NCBI RefSeq assembly: GCF_012849055.1
Contig: NZ_CP051677.1
Coordinates: forward strand, 930,001-994,000
DNA from: Spirosoma rhododendri
GTDB taxonomy: Bacteria; Bacteroidota; Bacteroidia; Cytophagales; Spirosomataceae
Length of the DNA: 64,000 bases
Direction: 5' to 3'
The notes below the pieces were generated by a model that saw nothing but the letters and a program-made list of their open reading frames with translations, was not told the DNA's origin and did not search any database. Numbering within the stretch: the stretch's first letter is position 1; every line of letters starts with the position of its first letter. Positions 1 to 7,200 of the stretch are shown here, piece by piece. The translations under genes and the position numbers were made by a program.

Positions 1-423
1 ATCTACAACGGCGTTAGTCGCCAGAACCGGGTGGAACCGTTCATCAACCGACGGATCAATACGCAGCTTCAACGGACCCGCATCAACGATTGTCAGCCCC
101 CAGTAGCCGGTACCAGTCTGATCGGAAAACGGCATGGCCGCGTAGCGAAAGTCGGCGGGTAGCTTATCTTCCGCCAGCCGGGCTTCAAGCAGGGGGCTCA
201 ATTGCCGGAGCGTTTCCAGATCACGTAGCAACACGGCCCGGTTGGCGTACATGCCGTTGACTTCCTGCTGAATCAGCTGGCGGGCTACTTCGTTGATGTG
301 CACCGTAACTCCCGCAAACTCCACGTCAAACGGAACCTGCGGAACGGCCTGCCCATTGGTTATTTCCCAGCTTGCAAACAGCAGACAACCAATTACCAGT
401 CGTTTCAACAATCCTTGTTCCAT
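1..423 (-). CDS. Secreted transglycosylase-like (SLT-fold) protein, C-terminus cut by window edge
   Basis: The frame starts at the ATG at 423-421 and is still open at base 1, so 141 residues are visible. Residues 1-26 look like a Sec signal peptide, with likely cleavage after GQA. Residues 78-139 follow the layout of MltD/Slt-type murein transglycosylases: PLLEARL, LPADFRY, a YWGLT stretch where GxWQFM is usual, and VDERFHPVLAT, normally DERxDPxxAT. Active enzymes carry a catalytic Glu just after the DFKYL-like motif. Here residues 94-101 read YAAMPFSD, with no Glu. I infer a periplasmic, possibly non-catalytic relative. The family call is moderately secure; loss of activity is inference. Confidence 0.6.
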   Translation of the reverse strand, partial: MEQGLLKRLVIGCLLFASWEITNGQAVPQVPFDVEFAGVTVHINEVARQLIQQEVNGMYANRAVLLRDLETLRQLSPLLEARLAEDKLPADFRYAAMPFSDQTGTGYWGLTIVDAGPLKLRIDPSVDERFHPVLATNAVVD

Positions 424-460
424 GTATGGTGGGTTATGCCAACCCTGTCGGGTCGACAAC

Positions 461-468
461 CAAAAATA
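461..468 (-). promoter_or_regulatory. Possible -7 box for the transglycosylase-like gene
   Basis: On the minus strand this reads TATTTTTG, an exact TAnnTTTG match, 38 bp from the ATG. No TTG lies at the expected -33 distance, so this is weak. The rest of 469-660 shows no gene that I can support. Confidence 0.3.
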
Positions 469-667
469 TCAATAAATAGTAGCCTGATACCTTTAAAACT
501 ATAGGTAAGCCATATTACACGCCCAGCTACCCGCCAAACGCCGTTCATGAGCAGGAAGCCGCTTCGGGACGAAACGGATACCGTTGACGATTGTAGCAAT
601 TAGCTAACCATTTTTTATGACGCAAATTGTATACGAGACGTCAGCACTTTACAAAGAAAAATTTGTT

Positions 668-735
668 ATTAGTATGCTTGCATACTAATTCCGAGTCGTG
701 TTACTTTGTGTAAATTAGTATGCAAGCATAACAAA
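668..735 (+). promoter_or_regulatory. Paired palindromic operators around the acyl-CoA dehydrogenase promoter
   Basis: Copy 1 (668-689) is a palindrome with 10-bp arms, core TTAGTATGC-TT-GCATACTAA. Copy 2 (714-735) repeats the left arm exactly (ATTAGTATGC) and keeps GCATA of the right arm. The centres are 46 bp apart. Between them lies a promoter: TTG at 678-680, then 20 bp, then TTACTTTG at 701-708, one mismatch from TAnnTTTG. Copy 1 covers the -33 element and copy 2 covers the expected transcription start, the classic layout for a dimeric repressor. TetR or MarR family regulators of fatty-acid degradation would fit. The regulator gene is not identified. Confidence 0.7.
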
Positions 736-744
736 CCACGAGTC

Positions 745-2556
745 ATGATTGCGACCGAACCAAAAGCATCGATCAAAGGGGGCGAATTCCTGATCAAAGA
801 AACCAGCGCAGCGCAGGTTTTTATACCCGAAGAATTTTCTGAAGAGCAACAGATGATCGCGGCCACCTGCCGCGAATTTCTGGAGCGCGAAATATGGCCC
901 CGGCTCGACGAAATCGACAAGGCGAAATCGCCCGAACTGATCTCGTCGCTGATGGACAAGGCCGGTGAACTGGGGCTGCTCGGTACGGGCGTACCCGAAG
1001 AGTACGGCGGCTTCGGCATGAGTTTCAATACCTCAATGCTGGTAGCCGAAGTAACGGGAGCCGGGCATTCGTTCTCGGTAGCCCTGTCGGCGCACACCGG
1101 TATCGGAACGCTGCCGATCGTGTACTACGGCAACGACGAGCAGAAAGCAAAGTACCTGCCAAAGCTGGCAACCGGCGAATGGAAAGCCGCCTACTGCCTG
1201 ACTGAGCCGGATTCAGGCTCAGACGCTAACTCGGGAAAGAGCCGCGCAAAACTGTCGGACGATGGTAAGCATTACGTGCTCAACGGGCAGAAGATGTGGA
1301 TCACCAACGGCGGGTTTGCCGACGTTTACATCGTATTCGCCAAAATTGACGAGAACGGGCAGGTCGATAAGAATCTGTCGGCGTTTATTGTCGAGAAAGA
1401 CTTTGCCGGGATCACGATGAACGAGCCCGAGCACAAGATGGGCATCAAAGGATCGGACACGCGTCAGATTTTCTTCAACGACGTACAGGTACCCGTCGAA
1501 AACCTGCTATCAGAGCGTGGAAATGGCTTTAAGATCGCGGTCAACATCCTGAACATTGGCCGGATCAAGCTGGGCGTGGCGGCTGTGGGTGGTAGCAAGG
1601 AAGTTATCAACAACGCGGTTAATTACGCTAACGAACGCAAGCAGTTTAAAACGGCGATCTCGCAGTTTGGGGCTATCAAGCACAAGCTGGCTGAGATGGC
1701 GATCAAAGTGTACGCGTCGGAGTCGGCGAGTTACCGGGCGGGTCAGAATATCGACGACATGATCGAGGATCTGAAAAGTCAGGACATCGCCGACGTACCC
1801 GCCAAGCTACAGGCGCTGGAGCAGTTTGCCATCGAGTGCGCCATCATGAAAGTACACGGTTCAGAAGCCCTCGACTATGTAGTCGATGAGGGTGTGCAGG
1901 TCTACGGCGGGATGGGTTACTCGGCCGACGCCCCGATGGACCGGGCCTACCGTGACGCGCGCATCAACCGGATTTTTGAAGGCACCAACGAGATCAACCG
2001 GATGCTGGTGGTCGACATGATGCTGAAGCGGGCGATGAAAGGCGAACTCGATCTGATGGGTCCGGCGATGGCCGTGGCGAAAGAGATCATGGCTATTCCT
2101 GATTTCAACACGGAGGAGGAAGAAGGTTTGTTTGTGGCAGAAAAGAAGGTACTGAAAAACCTGAAGAAAGCCGCCCTGATGGTGTCTGGTGCCGCCGTGC
2201 AGAAGTTCATGATGACCCTCTCCAACGAGCAGGAGATTCTGATGAACATTGCCGATATGGTTATCGAAATCTACGTGGCCGAATCGGTGCTGCTGCGCGT
2301 CGAGAAACTAATCGGGGTGCAGGGCGAAGAAGCAATAAGCCTGCAAAAGCAGATTGCGCTTGTTTACCTGCACGAAGCCGTCGAAAAAATCAACAACGTG
2401 GGTCGGCAGGCTGTTACATCGTTTGCCGAAGGCGACGAATTACGCGGTATGCTGATGGGCCTGAAGCGCTTCACCAAAATAGAACCAATGAACCTCAAGG
2501 ATGCCCGCCGGTCGATTGCCGACGCCATGATTGCGGAGAACAAATACATTTTCTAA
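745..2556 (+). CDS. Acyl-CoA dehydrogenase (long-chain type with C-terminal extension)
   Basis: FAD enzyme for the first step of fatty-acid beta-oxidation; electrons pass to ETF. The 603 residues are longer than the roughly 380 of short/medium-chain enzymes and match the C-terminally extended (VLCAD/ACAD9-like) form common in Bacteroidota. Visible signatures are LTEPDSGSD and MWITNGG (FAD/substrate loops), VQVYGGMGYS, and RIFEGTNEINR, where Glu412 is the predicted catalytic base. An in-frame start at 706 would translate the operator, so the ATG at 745 is preferred; family members begin close to the KGGEFLIKE segment. It is monocistronic, with an operator pair upstream and a strong terminator downstream. 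Confidence 0.93.
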   Translation: MIATEPKASIKGGEFLIKETSAAQVFIPEEFSEEQQMIAATCREFLEREIWPRLDEIDKAKSPELISSLMDKAGELGLLGTGVPEEYGGFGMSFNTSMLVAEVTGAGHSFSVALSAHTGIGTLPIVYYGNDEQKAKYLPKLATGEWKAAYCLTEPDSGSDANSGKSRAKLSDDGKHYVLNGQKMWITNGGFADVYIVFAKIDENGQVDKNLSAFIVEKDFAGITMNEPEHKMGIKGSDTRQIFFNDVQVPVENLLSERGNGFKIAVNILNIGRIKLGVAAVGGSKEVINNAVNYANERKQFKTAISQFGAIKHKLAEMAIKVYASESASYRAGQNIDDMIEDLKSQDIADVPAKLQALEQFAIECAIMKVHGSEALDYVVDEGVQVYGGMGYSADAPMDRAYRDARINRIFEGTNEINRMLVVDMMLKRAMKGELDLMGPAMAVAKEIMAIPDFNTEEEEGLFVAEKKVLKNLKKAALMVSGAAVQKFMMTLSNEQEILMNIADMVIEIYVAESVLLRVEKLIGVQGEEAISLQKQIALVYLHEAVEKINNVGRQAVTSFAEGDELRGMLMGLKRFTKIEPMNLKDARRSIADAMIAENKYIF

Positions 2557-2604
2557 GGCGAGTCGGAAGCCTGAAACAAATTATCCAACAACAATGATTG
2601 GTGC

Positions 2605-2640
2605 AAAGGCGGCTCTGGGTCAGAGCCGCCTTTCTTGTTT
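2605..2640 (+). terminator. Rho-independent terminator after acyl-CoA dehydrogenase
   Basis: A 12-bp perfect stem (AAGGCGGCTCTG, 2606-2617, with 2621-2632), a GGT loop and a T-rich tail. Confidence 0.9.
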
Positions 2641-2671
2641 TGACAAAAGTTGTAGTGTTACAGCGTTGTAG

Positions 2672-2722
2672 AGCTGGTTTTGTGGGCGGGACGAAGTCCT
2701 TAACTTGCGTAGAAAACCAGCT
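2672..2722 (+). promoter_or_regulatory. 10-bp inverted repeat in the WYL regulator leader
   Basis: AGCTGGTTTT (2672-2681) and its exact complement (2713-2722) are 31 bp apart, and the second arm ends 8 bp before the ATG. A possible -7-like TAACTTGC lies at 2701-2708 between the arms. It may be an autoregulatory operator pair or an mRNA stem. No experiment supports either. Confidence 0.35.
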
Positions 2723-2730
2723 TTCCGCTC

Positions 2731-3672
2731 ATGAATCGCATCGATCGGCTAACGGCTATTCTGATTCACCTGCAATCGAAACGGGTGGTGAAAGCGCAGG
2801 AACTGGCAGATCGGTTTGGGTTGAGCCTGCGTACGATTTACCGCGACATTCGGGCGCTGGAAGAAGCCGGTGTCCCGATCGGGGCGGAAGCCGGAATCGG
2901 TTATTTTCTGACGGGGTATCAGCTACCGCCGGTGATGTTTTCCAACGCCGAAGCGTCGGCCCTGCTAATCGGCGGCAAAATCCTGGCGCAGATGACCGAC
3001 GAGTCCATCCGGACGCCGTACGAATCGGCCCTGTTCAAAATCAAGGCGGTGCTATCGCGGACCGAAAAAGACCACCTGGATGAGCTGGCCGGGCAAATTG
3101 AAATTATCAAACCCATGCAGCCCCGCCCCTACTCCGAGCAGTTGCTCTACGCTATTCAGGGCGCGCTGGTACGGGGCCACCGGCTGACGATTGACTACCG
3201 GGCAGGCTACAGCGACACGCAGACGCAACGTACTATCGAACCCATCGGCTTGTGCCACTACGGCGTGGGCTGGCACCTGATCGCTTACTGCCGGCTTCGC
3301 CACGATTACCGCGACTTCCGCGTTGACCGGATTGAGCAATTGACCGAACTGACCGAGCCCTTTTCCCGCCAATCGAGGCTGTCGTTGCAGGATTACCTGA
3401 ATCGGCTGACGCAGGAACAGGATTTGCAGGAAGTCGTTATCGTATTCAGTCGGGACATGGCGCGGTTTGCACAGGATCAGCGGTACGAATTCGGGTTTGT
3501 GTCGGAAGAGGAGACACCCGATGGCGTTCGCATGACGTTCCTGACGCAGTGCCCAAAGTCGCTGGGCCGCTGGCTGCTGATGTACGGCCGGTCGGTATGC
3601 ATTGAAAGTCCGTCATCCATGCGCTCAATCATGCAGCATTTTATTCAGGACATAACTGGGCATTATTTGTAG
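2731..3672 (+). CDS. YafY-type HTH/WYL-domain transcriptional regulator
   Basis: 313 residues, the usual size for the family. Residues 1-60 form an HTH_11 winged helix (LADRFGLSLRTIYRDIRALEEAG). Residues about 140-220 form the WYL ligand-binding domain, with WHLIAYCRLR-DYRDFRVDRI. A WYL C-terminal extension follows. Such proteins are one-component regulators that sense nucleotides, oligonucleotides or other small ligands. The next gene encodes a GyrI-like small-molecule-binding protein, which suggests a linked sensing or detoxification role. The start is the ATG at 2731, just downstream of an inverted repeat. Confidence 0.88.
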   Translation: MNRIDRLTAILIHLQSKRVVKAQELADRFGLSLRTIYRDIRALEEAGVPIGAEAGIGYFLTGYQLPPVMFSNAEASALLIGGKILAQMTDESIRTPYESALFKIKAVLSRTEKDHLDELAGQIEIIKPMQPRPYSEQLLYAIQGALVRGHRLTIDYRAGYSDTQTQRTIEPIGLCHYGVGWHLIAYCRLRHDYRDFRVDRIEQLTELTEPFSRQSRLSLQDYLNRLTQEQDLQEVVIVFSRDMARFAQDQRYEFGFVSEEETPDGVRMTFLTQCPKSLGRWLLMYGRSVCIESPSSMRSIMQHFIQDITGHYL

Positions 3673-3750
3673 GGTTTAAGGTTTGATGTTTAACGTTTAA
3701 GGTTGTTCCCGGTCTTTAACTTTAAACGTTAAACATCAAACCTTAAACCC
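3672..3750. repeat. Dispersed GTTTAACGTTTAA inverted repeat, copy 1
   Basis: Arms 3672-3700 and 3722-3750 are perfect complements (29 bp). Core motifs are GTTTAACGTTTAA and TTTAAGGTTT. The left arm begins at the last base of the WYL regulator stop codon. Related copies lie at 6442-6522 and 61411-61504. Confidence 0.85.
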
Positions 3751-3839
3751 CAAACGTCAAACTCGCCCCCGCCTGCTGACATAGGGCTGTCAGTGGGTGC
3801 GTTGATCTTTGTAGGGTACGTTTCAAACCCCCTACGTTT

Positions 3840-4325
3840 ATGACAACCGACGCACAAGTTCAACCCCTGACGCTTGTCCCTAAAACCATTCCGCCCTTTA
3901 CAGCACTGGTCAGCAGCCTGCGAACCACGCTGAAACGACTCCACGAGTGCGAACCTGTTATGCAGGCGTTGTATGGCGAAGCAGCCCGGCTAAACCTGAT
4001 CATCAACGGCCCATCGCAATGGCATTACACCGGTGCGTCTGGCGACGATAATCAGGAGTTTCAACTCGACGTTGTGCTACCCATTCAGCAAACCGGGGCC
4101 CCTTCTGAGGTTTGTTCTTACAAAGAGTTACCGGGCTTTAGCTGCGTAAGTCACGTATACACCGGCCCGTGGACCGATATGCCCGCCGTTTATGATCGGG
4201 TATTCGCTCAGTTTTACCGCGATGGCTATACCGAAGGCAACATCGTCCGGGAGATTCATACCGTGGTCGACATGAACGACCCGGCGAAGTGCGTAACCGA
4301 GGTACAGGTCGGGATTATTCGCTGA
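3840..4325 (+). CDS. GyrI-like small-molecule-binding domain protein
   Basis: 161 residues with the GyrI-like / AraC-effector-binding (SHS2-type) pattern: an N-terminal VQPLTLVPKTIPPFTALVSS strand, a central QLDVVLPIQ strand and a SHVYTGPWTDMPAVYDRVFAQF segment. The family binds hydrophobic small molecules and includes DNA-gyrase inhibitor and multidrug-sensing proteins. It stands alone with no HTH of its own. It follows the WYL regulator on the same strand after a repeat-filled gap of about 170 bp, so it may be its partner or target. Its ligand is unknown. Confidence 0.75.
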   Translation: MTTDAQVQPLTLVPKTIPPFTALVSSLRTTLKRLHECEPVMQALYGEAARLNLIINGPSQWHYTGASGDDNQEFQLDVVLPIQQTGAPSEVCSYKELPGFSCVSHVYTGPWTDMPAVYDRVFAQFYRDGYTEGNIVREIHTVVDMNDPAKCVTEVQVGIIR

Positions 4326-4343
4326 TCAGCTTATCGCAACGCC

Positions 4344-4380
4344 AAACCTACTAGCCGAGTCTGGTTAGTAGGTTTTTTTG
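4344..4380 (+). terminator. Rho-independent terminator
   Basis: 10-bp stem AAACCTACTA/TAGTAGGTTT (4344-4353 and 4366-4375) running into a T-tract. Confidence 0.85.
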
Positions 4381-4432
4381 TGAATGGGGTTTTATGGCTT
4401 TACCTTACTTCGACTGACTACTTCGTTTTACC

Positions 4433-5553
4433 ATGACCCAACTTTCGTCTTTTTCACGTCGCCAGTTTATGGCGGGTTTAGGTGCGTCCGCCCTGTCGTT
4501 GCCCGCGCTGACTGATGTATTTGGCAACCCGCTCCCGACGGCGCAGCCCGGCCGCAAACTCGGTATCGCGCTCGTTGGCCTGGGCAGTTACAGCAAAAAC
4601 CAACTGGCCCCGGCTCTGCAACAAACCACCAATTGCCGCCTGGCGGGTATCGTAACCGGCACCCCGTCGAAGGCGGAGGAGTGGATGAAGAAATACAACA
4701 TCCCGAAAGCCAACGTCTACGACTACAAGACGTTCGACCGTATCGCCGACAACAAAGACATCGACGTGGTGTACGTGGTGTTGCCCAACTCGATGCACCG
4801 CGAATACGTCGTTCGGGCGGCTCAGGCGGGGAAGCATGTAATCTGTGAAAAGCCACTGGCGATTATGCCGCAGGAATGTCAGGATATGATCGACGCCTGC
4901 AAAAAAGCCAACAAACAACTGGCCGTTGGCTATCGGCTCCATTACGAGCCATTCACGCAGGAAGCGATGCGACTGGGTCAGCAGAAGGTGTTCGGACCGA
5001 TTAAGTTTATCGAATCGAGCGACGGCTTCCGCATCGGTGATCCGGGTCAGTGGCGTATGAAAAAGGAGATGGCCGGGGCGGTCCGCTGATGGACGTAGGC
5101 ATCTACGCCGTGCAGGGCGCGCGGTACGTAACGGGCGAAGAACCGATTTCGGTAACGGCGCAGTTTGGCCCCAAAACCGAGCCGCAGAAATTTAAAGACG
5201 TCGAAGAGACGCTATTCTGGCAGTTTCAGTTTCCGAGCGGGGCCGTCAGCAATTCGACAACGAGCTATACGGCGAATGTCGAACGGCTCTACGCCAGTTG
5301 TGAGAACGGCTGGTTTGAACTGGCGCCCGCTTTCGGCTACGGCCCGCTGAAAGGGCGCACCAGCAAAGGCCCCATCGACAAGCCCATCGTGAATCATCAG
5401 GCGATGCACATGGACGGCGTCTGCGAGGTATTGCTGCAAAACAAACCCCTCCCCGACCACATCACCGGGGCCGAGGGTCTACGCGACGTGACGCTGCTGC
5501 AAGCGATCTACAAAGCCGCCGAAACCGGCCGGAAAGTCGACCTGAAAGGCTAA
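4433..5553 (+). pseudogene. Gfo/Idh/MocA-family oxidoreductase, Tat-exported, with a one-base frameshift
   Basis: NAD(P)-dependent sugar oxidoreductase of the glucose-fructose oxidoreductase type. The first frame (4433-5091) has a twin-arginine signal (SRRQFMAGLGAS), the Rossmann nucleotide-binding motif GLGSYSK, and CEKPLAIMPQE, in which Lys is the usual catalytic residue. At the G-run 5075-5078 the frame breaks into a premature TGA. The adjacent frame continues with GGPLMDVGIYAVQGARY and runs to 5553. One extra G restores MAGGGPLMD and a 373-residue protein of normal length. I regard this as an intact gene with an undercalled homopolymer, but a real disruption cannot be excluded. Confidence 0.88.
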
Positions 5554-5598
5554 ACGGGTACTCCGTGCAGGCCGGTCGGGGTTACACAGTCAATAAGT

Positions 5599-5645
5599 AA
5601 ATAGTCCCCGGTTCGCACGCGTGTGTGAGCCGGGGACTATTTTTG
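5599..5645 (+). terminator. Rho-independent terminator after Gfo/Idh gene
   Basis: Stem AAATAGTCCCCGG paired with CCGGGGACTATTT, extended by a GU-containing segment, then T5. The next gene starts only a few bases downstream. Confidence 0.85.
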
Positions 5646-5650
5646 CAGGT

Positions 5651-6436
5651 ATGATTCGTATGCGCTACCTCTGGCTTTTCTTCGCTGGCTTCCTGTACAC
5701 AGCAACCGTTGCTGCGCAGACTGTTTCGCAGCCTACGAATACCTGGGGAACCTGGTTTATCGGGACGGTGCTAATGCCATCTTCGCCCACCACGCACTGG
5801 GGTGGTTACGTAGAGGTTCAGGCCCGCTCCAACGGCTTGTTTGACCAGTATTTCTATAACGAACTAAAAGCTGGTGTCAGCTACGACCTTGACCGCAACG
5901 TGCAGGTGATGGTAGTGGGTGGACGCTACCAGACCAACGATTATCAGGATCTGTCAGCAGGGCCGTTAAACCTGGAGAAACGCGTCTGGGAGCAACTATC
6001 TCTGAATCAATACCTCAACCGGATTCGGTTTGAGCACCGCTACCGGCTGGAGCAGCGCTGGTTCGACTTTCGGGGCAACACATCGGAGTGCCGCAATCGA
6101 TTCCGCTACCGGCTGAACCTGTTCATTCCGCTCAACACCCCGACTATTGGCTCGGGTACGGTATTCGCGTCGGTGTACGACGAGATTTTTCTGAACCCAA
6201 AGGGACCAGCCTTCGAGCGAAACCGGCTATACGGTGGGATTGGCTACCAGTTCAGTCCGCGTTGGGTGGGGCAGATCGGTTGGGTCAATCAGACGAACTA
6301 CAGCCCGGCATCCTTCAACCAGAATCAATTCTCCCCCATTGTCTCGGCGGGTAAAAACAACCTTGTCCTGTCGGTCATCTACCGCATCATCCGCAAAGGC
6401 AACACCGCCGAACAACTCCCCTCCCAGCCGGACTGA
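5651..6436 (+). CDS. DUF2490 outer-membrane-like protein
   Basis: About 261 residues with a signal peptide (hydrophobic LWLFFAGFLYTATVAAQ, cleavage near AAQ). The body is rich in alternating hydrophobic/aromatic strands (WGGYVEVQARS, YFYNELKAGVSYDL, NQYLNRIRFEHRYRLEQRWF), as in DUF2490 beta-barrel proteins. Members are predicted outer-membrane proteins of unknown function. Starts at 5621, 5651 and 5660 share the frame. 5651 is preferred because 5621 lies inside the upstream terminator. Confidence 0.8.
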   Translation: MIRMRYLWLFFAGFLYTATVAAQTVSQPTNTWGTWFIGTVLMPSSPTTHWGGYVEVQARSNGLFDQYFYNELKAGVSYDLDRNVQVMVVGGRYQTNDYQDLSAGPLNLEKRVWEQLSLNQYLNRIRFEHRYRLEQRWFDFRGNTSECRNRFRYRLNLFIPLNTPTIGSGTVFASVYDEIFLNPKGPAFERNRLYGGIGYQFSPRWVGQIGWVNQTNYSPASFNQNQFSPIVSAGKNNLVLSVIYRIIRKGNTAEQLPSQPD

Positions 6437-6441
6437 CGTCT

Positions 6442-6522
6442 GGTTTAAAGTTTTTGGTTTAACGTTTAAAGTTCGTTCAGAGGGTTAGCAAACCTTAAAC
6501 GTTGAACCAAAAACGTTAAACC
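6442..6522. repeat. Dispersed GTTTAACGTTTAA inverted repeat, copy 2
   Basis: Arms 6442-6473 and 6491-6522 are nearly perfect complements. They share the GTTTAACGTTTAA core with copy 1. The variable part (TTTTTGG here) is matched by CCAAAAA in the other arm. It sits between two convergent gene ends. Confidence 0.82.
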
Positions 6523-6528
6523 TAATAA

Positions 6529-7110
6529 CTAAAACCACGGCCGGCGGACTTTGAACGAACGGCGGAGGCCACTGATAAGCAGGAATGCCGCGACGATACC
6601 GAAGATGATGGCCAGAATGGTGATGTGCAGAATGGCAAACAGTACGGCGACCAGAATAATTATCACCGACGCTTTGAGTTTCCAGCTGATGCGCTGCCAC
6701 CAGTTCAGTTCTTCCCGCAGCGGCATACCCAACGCATCGCGAATGCGATTGCCCAGCTTCATCTTTGGCTTGGGTTTTGGTTTCGGCTGCTGATCGATCA
6801 CGCTGGCCGATTCGTTTGCCGCGCTGGTCAACAACCGATTGATATGTTTTACCCGCTGATTGATCTGCGAACTCGTCTCTACTAGCAGCGGCTCAGCAGT
6901 CGATACCGTCATCACCGGTTCGGGTAGGTTAGCAGGTTCGCTGCGAACTAGTTCGGTATCGCTCCTGACATCCGCTGAGGTTGAGGGTACCAATGCAGTC
7001 AGACGGGCAGCGGGAGCGTGGGGCGTCCGCAGAAAATAAGCGACGGGCCGCTGACAGGCCGTAAGGGTCAGGCAGAAAAAGGCAATGAACGCAGTAATCC
7101 GGTTTCTCAT
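6529..7110 (-). CDS. Lipoprotein with C-terminal membrane segment, function unknown
   Basis: 193 residues. The N-terminus is a lipoprotein signal (FFCLTLTAC, lipobox Cys19). A variable Pro/Ser/Thr-rich linker follows, then a basic KPKPKPKMK run near residues 110-117. At about 149-179 there is a long hydrophobic stretch (VIIILVAVLFAILHITILAII) forming one or two membrane segments. The tail is basic. I do not recognise a named family. It lies 90 bp downstream of the T9SS protein on the same strand and may be co-transcribed with it. Confidence 0.65.
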   Translation of the reverse strand: MRNRITAFIAFFCLTLTACQRPVAYFLRTPHAPAARLTALVPSTSADVRSDTELVRSEPANLPEPVMTVSTAEPLLVETSSQINQRVKHINRLLTSAANESASVIDQQPKPKPKPKMKLGNRIRDALGMPLREELNWWQRISWKLKASVIIILVAVLFAILHITILAIIFGIVAAFLLISGLRRSFKVRRPWF

Positions 7111-7200
7111 TGGGTAAGTTGATACAGATAGCGCATAGATGGCAGGCCCTAACAGAACGAATCCGGACAGGACGCCAATATACCGACACTAAAATCGACG

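Noticed and set aside
405..599. 64-residue minus-strand frame upstream of the transglycosylase-like gene
   Set aside because: It overlaps the start of the better-supported gene in another frame, has no recognisable domain, and covers promoter-like sequence.
668..745. Start of the acyl-CoA dehydrogenase at 706
   Set aside because: The extra 13 residues would be encoded by the promoter and second operator copy.
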